DNA from: Nocardia nova NBRC 15556
GTDB lineage: Bacteria > Actinomycetota > Actinomycetes > Mycobacteriales > Mycobacteriaceae
Assembly: GCF_001613005.1 (NCBI RefSeq)
Contig: NZ_BDBN01000038.1
Span: 1 to 64,000, forward strand
Direction of reading: 5' to 3'
Length of the DNA: 64,000 nt
Each line of letters starts with the position of its first letter. Position 1 is the stretch's first letter. Positions 34,206 to 42,388 of the stretch are shown piece by piece. The notes beneath the pieces are model-generated. The model was not told the DNA's origin. It made no database searches and saw only the letters and a list, made by a program, of their open reading frames with translations. The position numbers and the translations under genes are program-made.

Positions 34206-34612
34206 GCAACGATCTGACCGTCGCCCGGGAATTGCAGGCCCAAGCCGCCGCCTGCCTGCGGAAATGCGATGTCGCCGTGCGGGAGGAGGACGGCGGCGCC
34301 CTCGGCTTCGAATTCGAGGGCGCGCTGTGCTCGCTGCGCGGCGTCACACTGGCGCCCGGCCTGGACGTTCTCACGCTGACCTGCGTCCTCGCCTGGGATC
34401 GTCCCTTGAAGCCGCAACTGCACAAGCGGGTAGCCGATCGCAACAACGCGCTGCAGTTCGGCTCGCTGACCATCATCGCCCACGAAAAACTGGCCGACGT
34501 GCTGCTGCGCTACACCTTCCCCGCGGCGGGCCTCGACGACGACGCGCTGGCGACGATGCTGCTGCTGGTCCTCTCCGGCGCGGGCCGCGCCCGCCAGGGT
34601 CTGGTGCCCTGA
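34202..34612 (+). CDS. Conserved hypothetical protein downstream of uppS (Rv2360c-like)
   Basis: A 136-residue soluble protein: SNDLTVARELQAQAAACLRK, then a beta-rich middle (GALGFEFEGALCSLRG, DVLTLTCVLAWDRPL) and a helical end. The pattern resembles YbjN-type or secretion-chaperone-like folds, but the function is unknown. GTG at 34202 overlaps the uppS stop (GTGA), so the two are coupled. The equivalent gene follows uppS in mycobacteria. It converges on zur with an 18-nt gap. Confidence 0.75.
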   Translation: MSNDLTVARELQAQAAACLRKCDVAVREEDGGALGFEFEGALCSLRGVTLAPGLDVLTLTCVLAWDRPLKPQLHKRVADRNNALQFGSLTIIAHEKLADVLLRYTFPAAGLDDDALATMLLLVLSGAGRARQGLVP

Positions 34613-34630
34613 CCGGCGGGGGCGACCGGA

Positions 34631-35062
34631 TCAGCGCCCGATGTGGGCGCAGTCGCGGCAGGTGCCGAACACCTCCATGGTGTGGCTGATGTCGGTGAAG
34701 CCGTGCTCGCCCGCGATGGCCGCGGCCCAGGCCTCCACGGTGGGACCCTCCACCTCGACGGTGCGTCCGCACTGGCGGCAGACCAGGTGGTGATGGTGGC
34801 CCTTGGAGCACTGCCGGTACACGGATTCGCCTGTGTCCGTGCGCAATACGTCGACCTTGCCGGCGTCGGCGAGCGACTGTAGCGTGCGGTACACGGTGGT
34901 CAGGCCGATGCCCTCACCGCGGCGGCGTAGTTCGTCGTGCAGCTCCTGGGCCGAACGGAATTCCTCGATATCGCCCAGCAGAGCGGTGATCGCACTGCGC
35001 TGGCGGGTGCTGCGAATTCCGACAGTCTTCTCGGCGGTGCCCGTCTTCTCCGGCACGGTCAT
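34631..35062 (-). CDS. zur: Zinc uptake regulator Zur (FurB)
   Basis: A 143-residue Fur-family repressor. It has a winged helix with TRQRSAITALLGDIEEFRSAQ and LTTVYRTLQSLADAGKVDV, the His-rich hinge KGHHHHLVCRQCGRTVEVEG, and a second CxxC in FGTCRDCAHIG holding structural zinc. With zinc it represses uptake genes. ATG at 35062 overlaps the smtB stop as ATGA, the same smtB-zur operon as in M. tuberculosis. Confidence 0.94.
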   Translation of the reverse strand: MTVPEKTGTAEKTVGIRSTRQRSAITALLGDIEEFRSAQELHDELRRRGEGIGLTTVYRTLQSLADAGKVDVLRTDTGESVYRQCSKGHHHHLVCRQCGRTVEVEGPTVEAWAAAIAGEHGFTDISHTMEVFGTCRDCAHIGR

Positions 35063-35454
35063 CCTTCCTCGGCGTGTGCGACGGCGTCGACGACGATGCG
35101 TGCCAGATGGTCGTCGACCAGTTCGTAGATCACCTCACGGCCGGTGCGTTCACCGCGCACCACGCCCGCGGACTTCAGAATGCGCAGATGCTGGCTGACC
35201 AGGGGCTGTGTGACGCCCAGCGTGTCGACCAGCTCGTGCACGCAGCGCGGCGATTCCCGCAGCTGCAGCACGATCGCGATCCGCACCGGCGCGGCCAGCG
35301 CGCGCAGCAGTTCACCCGCGTTGTCGAGGGTGGTGCGGGCGGGGACCGCGGGGGCGGTCGGGGCGCGATACGGATACGGGTCGTGCGGGATCGGCGCGGG
35401 CGCCTCGACGGCGACGCGGCTTCGACGCGCGGGGACACCGCTGTCGGAGGTCAT
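35059..35454 (-). CDS. smtB: ArsR/SmtB-family zinc-responsive repressor
   Basis: A 131-residue winged-helix repressor: LRALAAPVRIAIVLQLRESPRCVHELVDTLGV, the recognition helix VTQPLVSQHLRILKSAGVV, and a C-terminal helix DDHLARIVVDAVAHAEE with candidate alpha-5 metal ligands (Asp, His, His, Glu). The N-terminal 40 residues are Pro-rich. By analogy with mycobacterial SmtB it releases DNA when zinc is high and derepresses the zur operon. Its promoter region has a TTGACA box and two dyads. Confidence 0.9.
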   Translation of the reverse strand: MTSDSGVPARRSRVAVEAPAPIPHDPYPYRAPTAPAVPARTTLDNAGELLRALAAPVRIAIVLQLRESPRCVHELVDTLGVTQPLVSQHLRILKSAGVVRGERTGREVIYELVDDHLARIVVDAVAHAEEG

Positions 35455-35467
35455 CGAACCAACTCCT

Positions 35468-35514
35468 TATTGGAAACCGATGCCATTATTGATATGCATA
35501 AGTGCGCATGTCAA
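35468..35514 (-). promoter_or_regulatory. smtB-zur promoter with overlapping SmtB-like and Zur-like dyads
   Basis: On the minus strand, -35 TTGACA (35514-35509) and -10 AATAAT (35490-35485) are separated by 18 nt. An imperfect dyad of 24 bp (35490-35513, arms starting TGATATGC and ending GCATGTCA) overlaps the core promoter, the expected place for SmtB. A second dyad (35468-35488) matches about 15 of 21 positions of the actinobacterial Zur box as I recall it, just downstream of the -10. Confidence 0.5.
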
Positions 35515-35561
35515 GGAGGCAGGCCGTCGATACTGCTTCGCGGTGCGCCCGGGGGTGTCGC

Positions 35562-35567
35562 TAGGCT
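35562..35567 (+). promoter_or_regulatory. Probable -10 box of glyS
   Basis: TAGGCT lies 44 nt before the glyS GTG, with AGAGGGAGAG as ribosome binding site downstream. No T-box-like leader is apparent in the short gap. Confidence 0.4.
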
Positions 35568-35611
35568 GGGGCGAATCGTTCCACCCATCATCCAGAGGGA
35601 GAGCTCGTACC

Positions 35612-37003
35612 GTGGCACCCAAGTCGAAGATCGACACCGTCGCGAACCTCGCCAAGCGTCGTGGCTTGGTATATCCCAGCGGCGAGATCTACGGAGGGAC
35701 CCGGTCGGCGTGGGATTACGGCCCGCTGGGCGTGGAGCTCAAGGAGAACATCAAGAAGCAGTGGTGGCGGGCCATGGTCACCAGCCGCGACGATGTGGTC
35801 GGCCTGGACTCCGCGATCATCCTGCCGCGGCCGGTGTGGGTGGCCTCCGGACACGTCAGCGTCTTCAACGACCCGCTGGTCGAATGCCTGAACTGCCACA
35901 AGCGGCACCGGCAGGACCATCTGCAGGAGGCGTACGCCGAGAAGCACAAGATCGACGATCCGGACAGCGTGTCCATGGATCTGGTCGGCTGCCCGGACTG
36001 CGGCACGGTCGGCAAGTGGACCGAACCGCGCGATTTCAACATGATGCTCAAGACCTACCTCGGGCCGATCGAGTCCGAGGAGGGCCTGCACTACCTGCGC
36101 CCGGAGACCGCGCAGGGCATCTTCGTGAATTTCGCGAACGTGATGACCACCGCGCGCAAGAAGCCGCCGTTCGGTATCGCGCAGATCGGCAAGAGCTTCC
36201 GCAACGAGATCACCCCCGGCAACTTCATCTTCCGCACCCGCGAATTCGAGCAGATGGAGATGGAATTCTTCGTCAAGCCGGGTGAGGACGAGCAGTGGCA
36301 CCAGTACTGGATCGACACCCGGTTGGCCTGGTACACCGACCTCGGCATCGACGCGGAGAATCTGCGGCTCTACGAGCACCCGAAGGAGAAGCTCTCGCAC
36401 TATTCGACCCGCACGGTCGATATCGAGTACCGCTTCCACTTCCAGGGCAGCGAATGGGGTGAGCTCGAGGGTGTCGCCAACCGCACCGACTTCGACCTGT
36501 CGACCCACTCCAAGCATTCCGGCACCGATCTGAGCTACTTCGACCAGAACACCAACGAGCGCTACACGCCGTACGTGATCGAACCGGCGGCCGGCCTGAC
36601 CCGCTCGCTGATGGCCTTCCTGATCGACGCCTACACCGAGGACGAGGCGCCGAATGCCAAGGGCGTCATGGAGAAGCGGACCGTGCTGCGCCTGGATCGC
36701 CGGCTCGCGCCGGTGAAGGCCGCCGTACTTCCGTTGTCGCGCAACGCCGATCTGTCGCCGAAGGCGAAAGACCTTGCCGCGCAACTGCGGAAGAACTGGA
36801 ACGTCGACTTCGACGACGCCGGTGCGATCGGCCGCCGCTACCGCCGCCAGGACGAGATCGGCACCCCGTTCTGCATCACCGTCGACTTCGACACGCTCGA
36901 GGATCAGGCGGTCACCGTGCGCGAGCGGGACTCGATGACACAGGAGCGGATCGCGCTCGACCAGGTGGAGGGTTACCTGGCCCAGCGCCTGCTCGGCGCC
37001 TGA
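35612..37003 (+). CDS. glyS: Glycine-tRNA ligase (alpha2 type)
   Basis: A 463-residue class II synthetase. It starts APKSKIDTVANLAKRRGLVYPSGEIYGG, has motif 2 around GKSFRNEITPGNFIFRTREFEQ, a CxxC zinc pair (ECLNCHKRH and VGCPDCGTVGKW), and the anticodon-binding domain from about 370. It charges tRNA-Gly in the cytoplasm. The open frame extends upstream over smtB, but GTG at 35612 with AGAGGGAGAG upstream is the family start. It is divergent from smtB-zur. Confidence 0.96.
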   Translation: MAPKSKIDTVANLAKRRGLVYPSGEIYGGTRSAWDYGPLGVELKENIKKQWWRAMVTSRDDVVGLDSAIILPRPVWVASGHVSVFNDPLVECLNCHKRHRQDHLQEAYAEKHKIDDPDSVSMDLVGCPDCGTVGKWTEPRDFNMMLKTYLGPIESEEGLHYLRPETAQGIFVNFANVMTTARKKPPFGIAQIGKSFRNEITPGNFIFRTREFEQMEMEFFVKPGEDEQWHQYWIDTRLAWYTDLGIDAENLRLYEHPKEKLSHYSTRTVDIEYRFHFQGSEWGELEGVANRTDFDLSTHSKHSGTDLSYFDQNTNERYTPYVIEPAAGLTRSLMAFLIDAYTEDEAPNAKGVMEKRTVLRLDRRLAPVKAAVLPLSRNADLSPKAKDLAAQLRKNWNVDFDDAGAIGRRYRRQDEIGTPFCITVDFDTLEDQAVTVRERDSMTQERIALDQVEGYLAQRLLGA

Positions 37004-37012
37004 GTTCACCGC

Positions 37013-37053
37013 GCCCGGGTATACCGAATTCGGACATAACCGAAGACCCGGGC
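37013..37053. terminator. Possible terminator hairpin after glyS
   Basis: GCCCGGGT (37013-37020) can pair with ACCCGGGC (37046-37053); the 25-nt loop itself contains the palindrome CCGAATTCGG. It begins 10 nt after the glyS stop. There is no U tract, so confidence is limited. The rest of the gap to 37200 shows nothing definite. Confidence 0.4.
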
Positions 37054-37200
37054 GTCATCGGGGCTGATCGCGCGCAAAAGTGGGAGCGGCGGAAATAACG
37101 CGGTGGTCCGAGTCGTTCCGGGCACTGAGAATCCGGGATTCGGCGGGCCGAGTGCGGTCCGGCCGGGCCCGGCCCACAGGTGCGACGAAAGGTCCTGATC

Positions 37201-38121
37201 ATGGCGCAGGCGGTCAAGTTCGATCGTTACGGCGATATCGATGTGCTCGAGGTTCGTGAGGTGCCGGATCCGCAGCCCGGACCCGGCCAGGTCGCGGTCG
37301 AGGTGGCGGCCGTGGGCATCAATCCGGGCGAGGCCAAGATCCGCAACGGCTCGCTGCACGAGCTGTGGCCGGCCACTTTTCCCGAGGGGGAGGGCACCGA
37401 TTTCGCCGGGCGCATCGTCGCGCTCGGCGACGGGGTGAGCGGGATCGCCGTCGGCGACGAGGTGCTCGGATTCAGCGACAAACGGTCCAGCCACGCCACC
37501 CGGGTGGTGGTGCCGGCCCAGCAGGTCACCCCCAAGCCGGTGGGCCTGTCGTGGGAGGTGGCCGGATCGCTGTACGTCGCGGGCACCACCGCCTTCGCCG
37601 CCGTGCGGGCCGTGAGCCCGGAGGCTGGCGACACCATCGCGGTGTCCGGCGCGGCCGGTGGAGTCGGATCCATTGTGGTGCAACTGCTTCGGGCCCGCGA
37701 GGTGACGGTGATCGCCATCGCCGGGCCGGACAACCAAGACTATCTCCGCGAGCTGGGGGCGGTCGCGGTGGAATACGGTGACGGTCTCGCCGAGCGCATC
37801 CGGGAGGCGGCGCCGGGCGGTATCGACGCCTTCATCGATACGCACGGCAACGGCTACGTCGAACTCGCCCTCGATCTCGGCGTGAAGCCCGAGCGCATCG
37901 ATACGATCATCGATTTCGCCGCCGTGGAGAAGTACGGCGTCAAGGCGGAGGGCAATGCGGCCGCCGACACCATCGACGTGCTCGCCCAGCTGGCCGAACT
38001 GGCCGCCGCGGGGACCGTCCGGATTCCGATCGCCGCCACCTATCCGCTCGGCGAGGTGCGCGCGGCGTTCACCGAACTCGAGCGCGGCCACACCCGGGGC
38101 AAGATCGTCCTGCTGCCATGA
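37201..38121 (+). CDS. Zinc-independent MDR NADPH:quinone oxidoreductase
   Basis: A 306-residue medium-chain dehydrogenase/reductase. The N-terminal GroES-like domain (AQAVKFDRYGDIDVLEVREV to about 115) contains PEGEGTDFAGRIVALGDGV. The Rossmann domain has TIAVSGAAGGVGSIVVQLLRA (about 145) and VDTHG-like segments. The zinc-ligand Cys/His pattern of alcohol dehydrogenases is missing, consistent with a quinone reductase. ATG at 37201 has AAAGG about 8 nt upstream. A 22-bp inverted repeat covers its stop codon. Confidence 0.88.
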   Translation: MAQAVKFDRYGDIDVLEVREVPDPQPGPGQVAVEVAAVGINPGEAKIRNGSLHELWPATFPEGEGTDFAGRIVALGDGVSGIAVGDEVLGFSDKRSSHATRVVVPAQQVTPKPVGLSWEVAGSLYVAGTTAFAAVRAVSPEAGDTIAVSGAAGGVGSIVVQLLRAREVTVIAIAGPDNQDYLRELGAVAVEYGDGLAERIREAAPGGIDAFIDTHGNGYVELALDLGVKPERIDTIIDFAAVEKYGVKAEGNAAADTIDVLAQLAELAAAGTVRIPIAATYPLGEVRAAFTELERGHTRGKIVLLP

Positions 38122-38135
38122 TATCTGTCATGGCA
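38114..38135. promoter_or_regulatory. Perfect 8-bp-arm inverted repeat at the end of the MDR gene
   Basis: TGCCATGA (38114-38121) and TCATGGCA (38128-38135) are complementary around TATCTG. The left arm includes the MDR stop codon. It lies 55 nt before the ABC exporter gene. The size and lack of a U tract favour an operator for that transcript over a terminator. Confidence 0.45.
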
Positions 38136-38189
38136 CAGTCGTGACGCTCGGGCCAGGTACGGCGCCGGGTTCCCCGCGACAGTGGAACC

Positions 38190-39125
38190 ATGACATCAGC
38201 AATGACATCCGGTTCGGCGGAACGGGTCGCCGCCGCACCGGTGATCGAGCTTCGCGGATTGACCAAAACCTTCCGCAGCTCCGCCGGGCCCGTCCGCGCG
38301 GTCGACGGACTCGATCTGACCGTCACCGCGGGTGAGGTGGTCGCCTTCCTGGGACCCAACGGTGCCGGGAAGTCCACCAGTATCGACATGATGCTCGGCC
38401 TGCTGCGGCCCGACGCCGGAACCGCCCGCATTCTGGGCGCAACGCCGGCGGAAGCGGTTGCGGCGGGCCGGATTTCGGCCGTTCTGCAGTCGGGTGGTCT
38501 GCTCCCGGATCTCACCGTCGGCGAAACGGTGCGGGTCGTCGCGGCCCTGCATCGGAATCCGCGCCCCGCCCGGGAGGTGCTCGTCCGTGCCGGAATCGAC
38601 GGCATCGCCGACCGCATGGTGGGCAAATGCTCCGGCGGTCAGCAGCAGCGCCTGCGGTTCGCGCTCGCGCTGCTGCCCGATCCGGATCTGCTGATCCTCG
38701 ACGAGCCGACCACCGGTATGGACGTCGAGGGCCGCCGCGATTTCTGGAACGCCATTCGCGCCGACGCGGATCTCGGCCGCACCGTCGTCTTCGCCACCCA
38801 CTACCTGGACGAGGCCGACGCCTACGCCGACCGGATCGTGCTGGTGCGGGGCGGGCGGGTCGTGGCCGACGGCAGTGCCGCGTCGGTGAAGAATCTGGCC
38901 TCCGGCCGCACCGTCTCGGCGACGCTGCCCGACGCCGATCCCGCGAGCCTGCTCGCCCTCGCCGGCGTGGACCGAGTCGAACAGCGCGGTGATCGAGTGC
39001 TGGTGCACGGCAACGACTCCGACGCGGTCGCCCGCTATCTGCTGACCAGGACACCGGCCGTCGACATCGAAATCACCGGCCGCAATCTCGAAGACGCCTT
39101 CCTCGCACTGACCGGAGACCACTGA
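38190..39125 (+). CDS. ABC exporter ATP-binding protein
   Basis: A 311-residue ATPase with Walker A FLGPNGAGKSTSID, Q-loop VLQSGGLLPDLTVGE, signature CSGGQQQRLRFALAL (Cys in place of the usual Leu), Walker B LLILDEPTTGMD, and H-loop VFATHYLDEAD. The C-terminal 80 residues form the extra domain seen in DrrA/CcmA-type exporters. It pairs with the permease one base downstream. The operon continues with a histidine kinase and response regulator, a DesKR-like set-up. ATG at 38202 is an alternative start. Confidence 0.92.
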   Translation: MTSAMTSGSAERVAAAPVIELRGLTKTFRSSAGPVRAVDGLDLTVTAGEVVAFLGPNGAGKSTSIDMMLGLLRPDAGTARILGATPAEAVAAGRISAVLQSGGLLPDLTVGETVRVVAALHRNPRPAREVLVRAGIDGIADRMVGKCSGGQQQRLRFALALLPDPDLLILDEPTTGMDVEGRRDFWNAIRADADLGRTVVFATHYLDEADAYADRIVLVRGGRVVADGSAASVKNLASGRTVSATLPDADPASLLALAGVDRVEQRGDRVLVHGNDSDAVARYLLTRTPAVDIEITGRNLEDAFLALTGDH

Positions 39126-39126
39126 G

Positions 39127-39909
39127 ATGACTACATCGATCGTGCCCGCATCGCATGCCGCCCGCCCGGGCGCGGGCGGATTCAGCTGGGGATTCCTGCT
39201 GCTCGAACTGCGCCGTATGCTGCGCAACCGCCGCACCGTCATCTTCGCGCTGGTGATGCCCGTGGTGTTCTTCGTGATCTTCGGCGCCCAGAACTCCTCC
39301 CGCAACGAAACCTACGGCTCGGCGAATGTCACGGCCTACGTGATGGTGTCGATGGCCGTCTACGGGGCGATGCTGGCCACCACCAGCGGCGGCGCCATGG
39401 TCGCGGTGGAGCGCGCCGCCGGCTGGGTACGCCAGCTCCGACTCACGCCGCTGCGCCCGGCCGCCTACGTCGCCACCAAAGTGGCCGGCGCGATGGTGCT
39501 CGGATTGTGTTCGGTCGTCGTCGTTTTCGTCGCCGGCGCGGTGACCGGCGCGCATCTGACCACGGCGGCCTGGGTGGGCTGTTTCCTGATCGCGTGGCTG
39601 ACCTCGGTGGTCTTCGCGGCCTTCGGACTGTTCATGGGCTATGTGCTGCCCTCGGAGAATGTGATGCAGATCCTCGGCCCGGTCCTGGCGCTGCTGTCGT
39701 TCGCCGGTGGCTTGTTCATGCCGCTGCACGGCTGGTTCGAGACGGTGTCGAAGGTCTTCCCGACCAACGGCGTCGCGACCCTGGCCCGATTGCCGCTCGG
39801 CGACACCGGTGCCGGTTCCGCCGCACTGGCCGTGCTGAATATCGCGGTGTGGGCGTCGGTATTCGCCCTGGGAGCCGCGGTTCTGTTCCGGCGTGACACC
39901 GCTCGCTGA
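39127..39909 (+). CDS. ABC-2 type exporter permease
   Basis: A 260-residue membrane protein with about six segments: an N-terminal one at FALVMPVVFFVIFGAQ, then pairs around 70-90, 115-140, 145-170, 180-200 and 228-250. LRRMLRNRRTVIFAL is the ABC2_membrane entry. It forms the channel for the ATPase upstream. ATG at 39127 follows the ATPase stop by one base. The exported compound is unknown; two-component linkage suggests lipid, antibiotic or membrane-stress response. Confidence 0.9.
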   Translation: MTTSIVPASHAARPGAGGFSWGFLLLELRRMLRNRRTVIFALVMPVVFFVIFGAQNSSRNETYGSANVTAYVMVSMAVYGAMLATTSGGAMVAVERAAGWVRQLRLTPLRPAAYVATKVAGAMVLGLCSVVVVFVAGAVTGAHLTTAAWVGCFLIAWLTSVVFAAFGLFMGYVLPSENVMQILGPVLALLSFAGGLFMPLHGWFETVSKVFPTNGVATLARLPLGDTGAGSAALAVLNIAVWASVFALGAAVLFRRDTAR

Positions 39910-39994
39910 CCGCCGCGCCGCACCGTCCGCCTCGGTGGACGGTGCGGTAGCGTCGGAATCCGGCGGCGGCCAGGGCAGGAGACGGAGGGTGCGG

Positions 39995-41221
39995 ATGCGG
40001 GTACCTCCGGTCGATCGGCCGATATCCGGAGCGCTGGACCGGATCGCCCGCAGGATGGACCGCGAACCCGCCCCGCATACCGCCATCCAGCATCGACGCC
40101 TGTTCTTCGGCGCGGTGCTGGCTTTGATCTGGCTGCTCTATCTGATCGCGCCGATCGTCTCGCAATGGCAGGACGGGCATAGGATGCGGGCCGTCGCGGC
40201 GGCGGTATGCCTCGCGGTCTTCTGGGTGCTGACGGCCTCGTGCTTCGGTCCGTTCCGGCAACCGGATTGGGACGAGGGACACGCACAGGCGGTGCTGCCG
40301 GTCTCGTACGAGTGGCCGCGCTGGCTCGTGGTGGGCGCGCTGGCGGCGCTCGCCGCCGCGATGACCGTACTGCTGGGTGTCACCGGCCTGGGCACCGCCA
40401 TCTACGTCGCGGCCGCCGCCGTCTTCGTCCTTCCGACCGCGAAATCCGGTGCGGTGGTGGCGGGTACGGCCGCGCTGCTGATCGGCCTGTCGCTGCATTA
40501 CGGCAGCGCCCCGCTGTATTTCGCCTTCATTCCGGTGGTGATGTGGACCGGTCGCGAAATCGGCCGGCGGCGTGGCCAGTTGCGGGAACTGACTCGCCGC
40601 CAGCAGGGCGAGCTCGCGATCGTGCAGGAACGCAACCGGGTGGCGCGCGACGTGCACGACATCCTGGGGCACTCGCTGACCGTCATCACCGTCAAAACCG
40701 AATTGGCGCAACGGCTGCTCGATTCGGATCCGTCCCGGGCCCGGCAGGAGATGGCCGATGTGGAGCGACTCGCCCGGGAGGCGCTGGCCGGGGTGCGCGA
40801 TACGGTGGGCGGCCTGCGCGAGGTGTCGCTCGCGAGTGAACTGGTCAACGCGCGTACGGCCCTGCGCGCCGCCGGTATCGAGGCGGAGCTCCCGGACCCG
40901 GCCGAACTCCCCGAGCGATACGCGGTGATCTTCGGATGGGTCCTGCGCGAGGCGGTGACGAACGTGGTGCGCCACAGCGGCGCCCGCCACTGCCGGGTAC
41001 GGGTGAGCGAATCGCGGATCGACATCTTCGACGACGGAAAAGGGCTGTCCGGCAGTGTCTTCGGCTCGGGACTGACCGGCTTACGCGACCGGGTGCGCGA
41101 CGCGGGCGGTGTGTTCACGGTCGACACACCTCCCTCCGGGGGAACCGTGATCGCCGTGGACTTCACCACCGCGGCCGAGGTTCGGCCGGTCGGGCGGCGG
41201 CGAGCCTGCCGTCCGGATTAG
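39995..41221 (+). CDS. Sensor histidine kinase (NarL/DesK type)
   Basis: A 408-residue membrane sensor with about six hydrophobic segments (residues 35-185). A HisKA_3 dimerisation domain carries the phosphoacceptor His in NRVARDVHDILGHSLTVITVKTELA. The HATPase_c domain shows LREAVTNVVRHSGARHC (N box), DDGKGLSGS and GLTGLRDRV. ATG at 39995 has GGAGG 6 nt upstream; GTG at 39893 inside the permease gene is the other option. It should phosphorylate the response regulator downstream. Confidence 0.9.
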   Translation: MRVPPVDRPISGALDRIARRMDREPAPHTAIQHRRLFFGAVLALIWLLYLIAPIVSQWQDGHRMRAVAAAVCLAVFWVLTASCFGPFRQPDWDEGHAQAVLPVSYEWPRWLVVGALAALAAAMTVLLGVTGLGTAIYVAAAAVFVLPTAKSGAVVAGTAALLIGLSLHYGSAPLYFAFIPVVMWTGREIGRRRGQLRELTRRQQGELAIVQERNRVARDVHDILGHSLTVITVKTELAQRLLDSDPSRARQEMADVERLAREALAGVRDTVGGLREVSLASELVNARTALRAAGIEAELPDPAELPERYAVIFGWVLREAVTNVVRHSGARHCRVRVSESRIDIFDDGKGLSGSVFGSGLTGLRDRVRDAGGVFTVDTPPSGGTVIAVDFTTAAEVRPVGRRRACRPD

Positions 41222-41278
41222 GGTCGCAGGTGTGCGATGGATGATGTCGGTCGGTGAATCACGGCGGGGGCGACGGCG

Positions 41279-41884
41279 GTGATCCGGTTGCTGCTCGCCG
41301 ACGACCAAGCGCTGGTGCGGGGCGCATTGGCGGCACTGCTGGGGCTGGAGTCCGACCTCGAGGTGGTGGCCGAGGTGGGCCGGGGTGACGAGGTTCTCGA
41401 CGCGGTGCGGTGCACCACACCGGATGTGGTCCTGCTCGATGTGGAAATGCCCGGAATGGACGGTATTTCGGTCGCGGCGCGTCTGCATGCGGAATTCCCG
41501 GACATCCGGATTCTGATGGTGACCACGTTCGGCCGGCCCGGCTATCTGCGCCGCGCCATCGACGCAGGAGCCGGCGGATTCGTCGTCAAGGACACGCCCG
41601 CACGGGAATTGGCGGATGCGGTGCGGCGCGTGCACATGGGCCTGCGGGTGGTGGATCCGGCGCTGGCCACCGAAACCCTCACCACGGGAACCTCACCGCT
41701 CACCGCACGCGAGCGCGAGGTGCTCGCCGCCGCGGCCGACGGATCGACGGCGGCGGTCATCGCGGGCCGCCTGCATCTGTCCGAGGGGACCGTTCGCAAC
41801 CATCTGTCGGCCGCGATCGGCAAGACCGGCACCCGCACCCGCGCCGAGGCCGTCCGCGCCGCCGAACGCCTCGGCTGGTTGTGA
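41279..41884 (+). CDS. LuxR/NarL-type response regulator
   Basis: A 201-residue regulator with receiver acidic pair ADDQALVRGAL, phosphoacceptor Asp in VVLLDVEMPGMDG, and the conserved Lys in FVVKDTPAREL. The C-terminal LuxR HTH reads LTAREREVLAAAADGSTAAVIAGRLHLSEGTVRNHLS. GTG at 41279 begins the receiver. It follows its kinase by 57 nt and probably controls the ABC exporter operon. Confidence 0.92.
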   Translation: MIRLLLADDQALVRGALAALLGLESDLEVVAEVGRGDEVLDAVRCTTPDVVLLDVEMPGMDGISVAARLHAEFPDIRILMVTTFGRPGYLRRAIDAGAGGFVVKDTPARELADAVRRVHMGLRVVDPALATETLTTGTSPLTAREREVLAAAADGSTAAVIAGRLHLSEGTVRNHLSAAIGKTGTRTRAEAVRAAERLGWL

Positions 41885-41906
41885 GCGGCCCAGGTTGCCG
41901 CGGGCG

Positions 41907-41912
41907 TAGATT
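41907..41912 (+). promoter_or_regulatory. -10 box TAGATT giving a leaderless VOC transcript
   Basis: TAGATT ends 7 nt before GTG at 41920. This supports that start and an independent promoter for the VOC gene. Confidence 0.55.
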
Positions 41913-41919
41913 CGCCGAT

Positions 41920-42378
41920 GTGCACCTGACGCAGATCCGCCTGATCGTGTCCGAATTCGACCGCTGCGTGACGTTCTATCGCGACATTGTCGGACTCACA
42001 CCGCAAACCGACGACCCGCGCCCGCCCTACGCGGCCTTCAAACCCGAGCTGGGTAGCACGCTCGCTCTGCACGAGCGCGCGAATCTGGCTGCGGCGCTGG
42101 GCGATACCTTGCGGTCCGAGGCCGGCCCGCGATCGCCGTCGGGCAGCGACGTGGCGCCGGTCCCGCCCGCCGACGCGGCAATGGTGTCGCTGCGGGTCGA
42201 CGATCTGGACGCCTATCTCGCCGAGATCACCGCGCGCGGCGCCGAAATCTCGGGCGAACCGGTCGAATACGACGGCCGTCTCCGCTGCGCCTACCTGCGC
42301 GACCCCGAGGGCAACCTGATCGAACTCCAGCAGTGGCTCGCGACCCGCACCGGTGACGCCGTACCACCGGCACGGTGA
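41920..42378 (+). CDS. VOC-family protein
   Basis: A 152-residue vicinal-oxygen-chelate protein. It starts HLTQIRLIVSEFDRCVTFYRDIVGL and ends with VSLRVDDLDAYLAEI and CAYLRDPEGNLIELQQWL, where the Glu before the end is the usual metal ligand. A cytoplasmic single-domain enzyme or binding protein; the substrate cannot be named. The start is supported by a -10 box 7 nt upstream. It converges on the TPM-domain gene with a 10-nt gap. Confidence 0.82.
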   Translation: MHLTQIRLIVSEFDRCVTFYRDIVGLTPQTDDPRPPYAAFKPELGSTLALHERANLAAALGDTLRSEAGPRSPSGSDVAPVPPADAAMVSLRVDDLDAYLAEITARGAEISGEPVEYDGRLRCAYLRDPEGNLIELQQWLATRTGDAVPPAR

Positions 42379-42388
42379 GACGACCGGA

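Noticed and set aside
35515..35611. T-box riboswitch upstream of glyS
   Set aside because: The leader is under 100 nt with a -10 box inside it, so there is no space for a T-box and no specifier-loop or antiterminator sequence.
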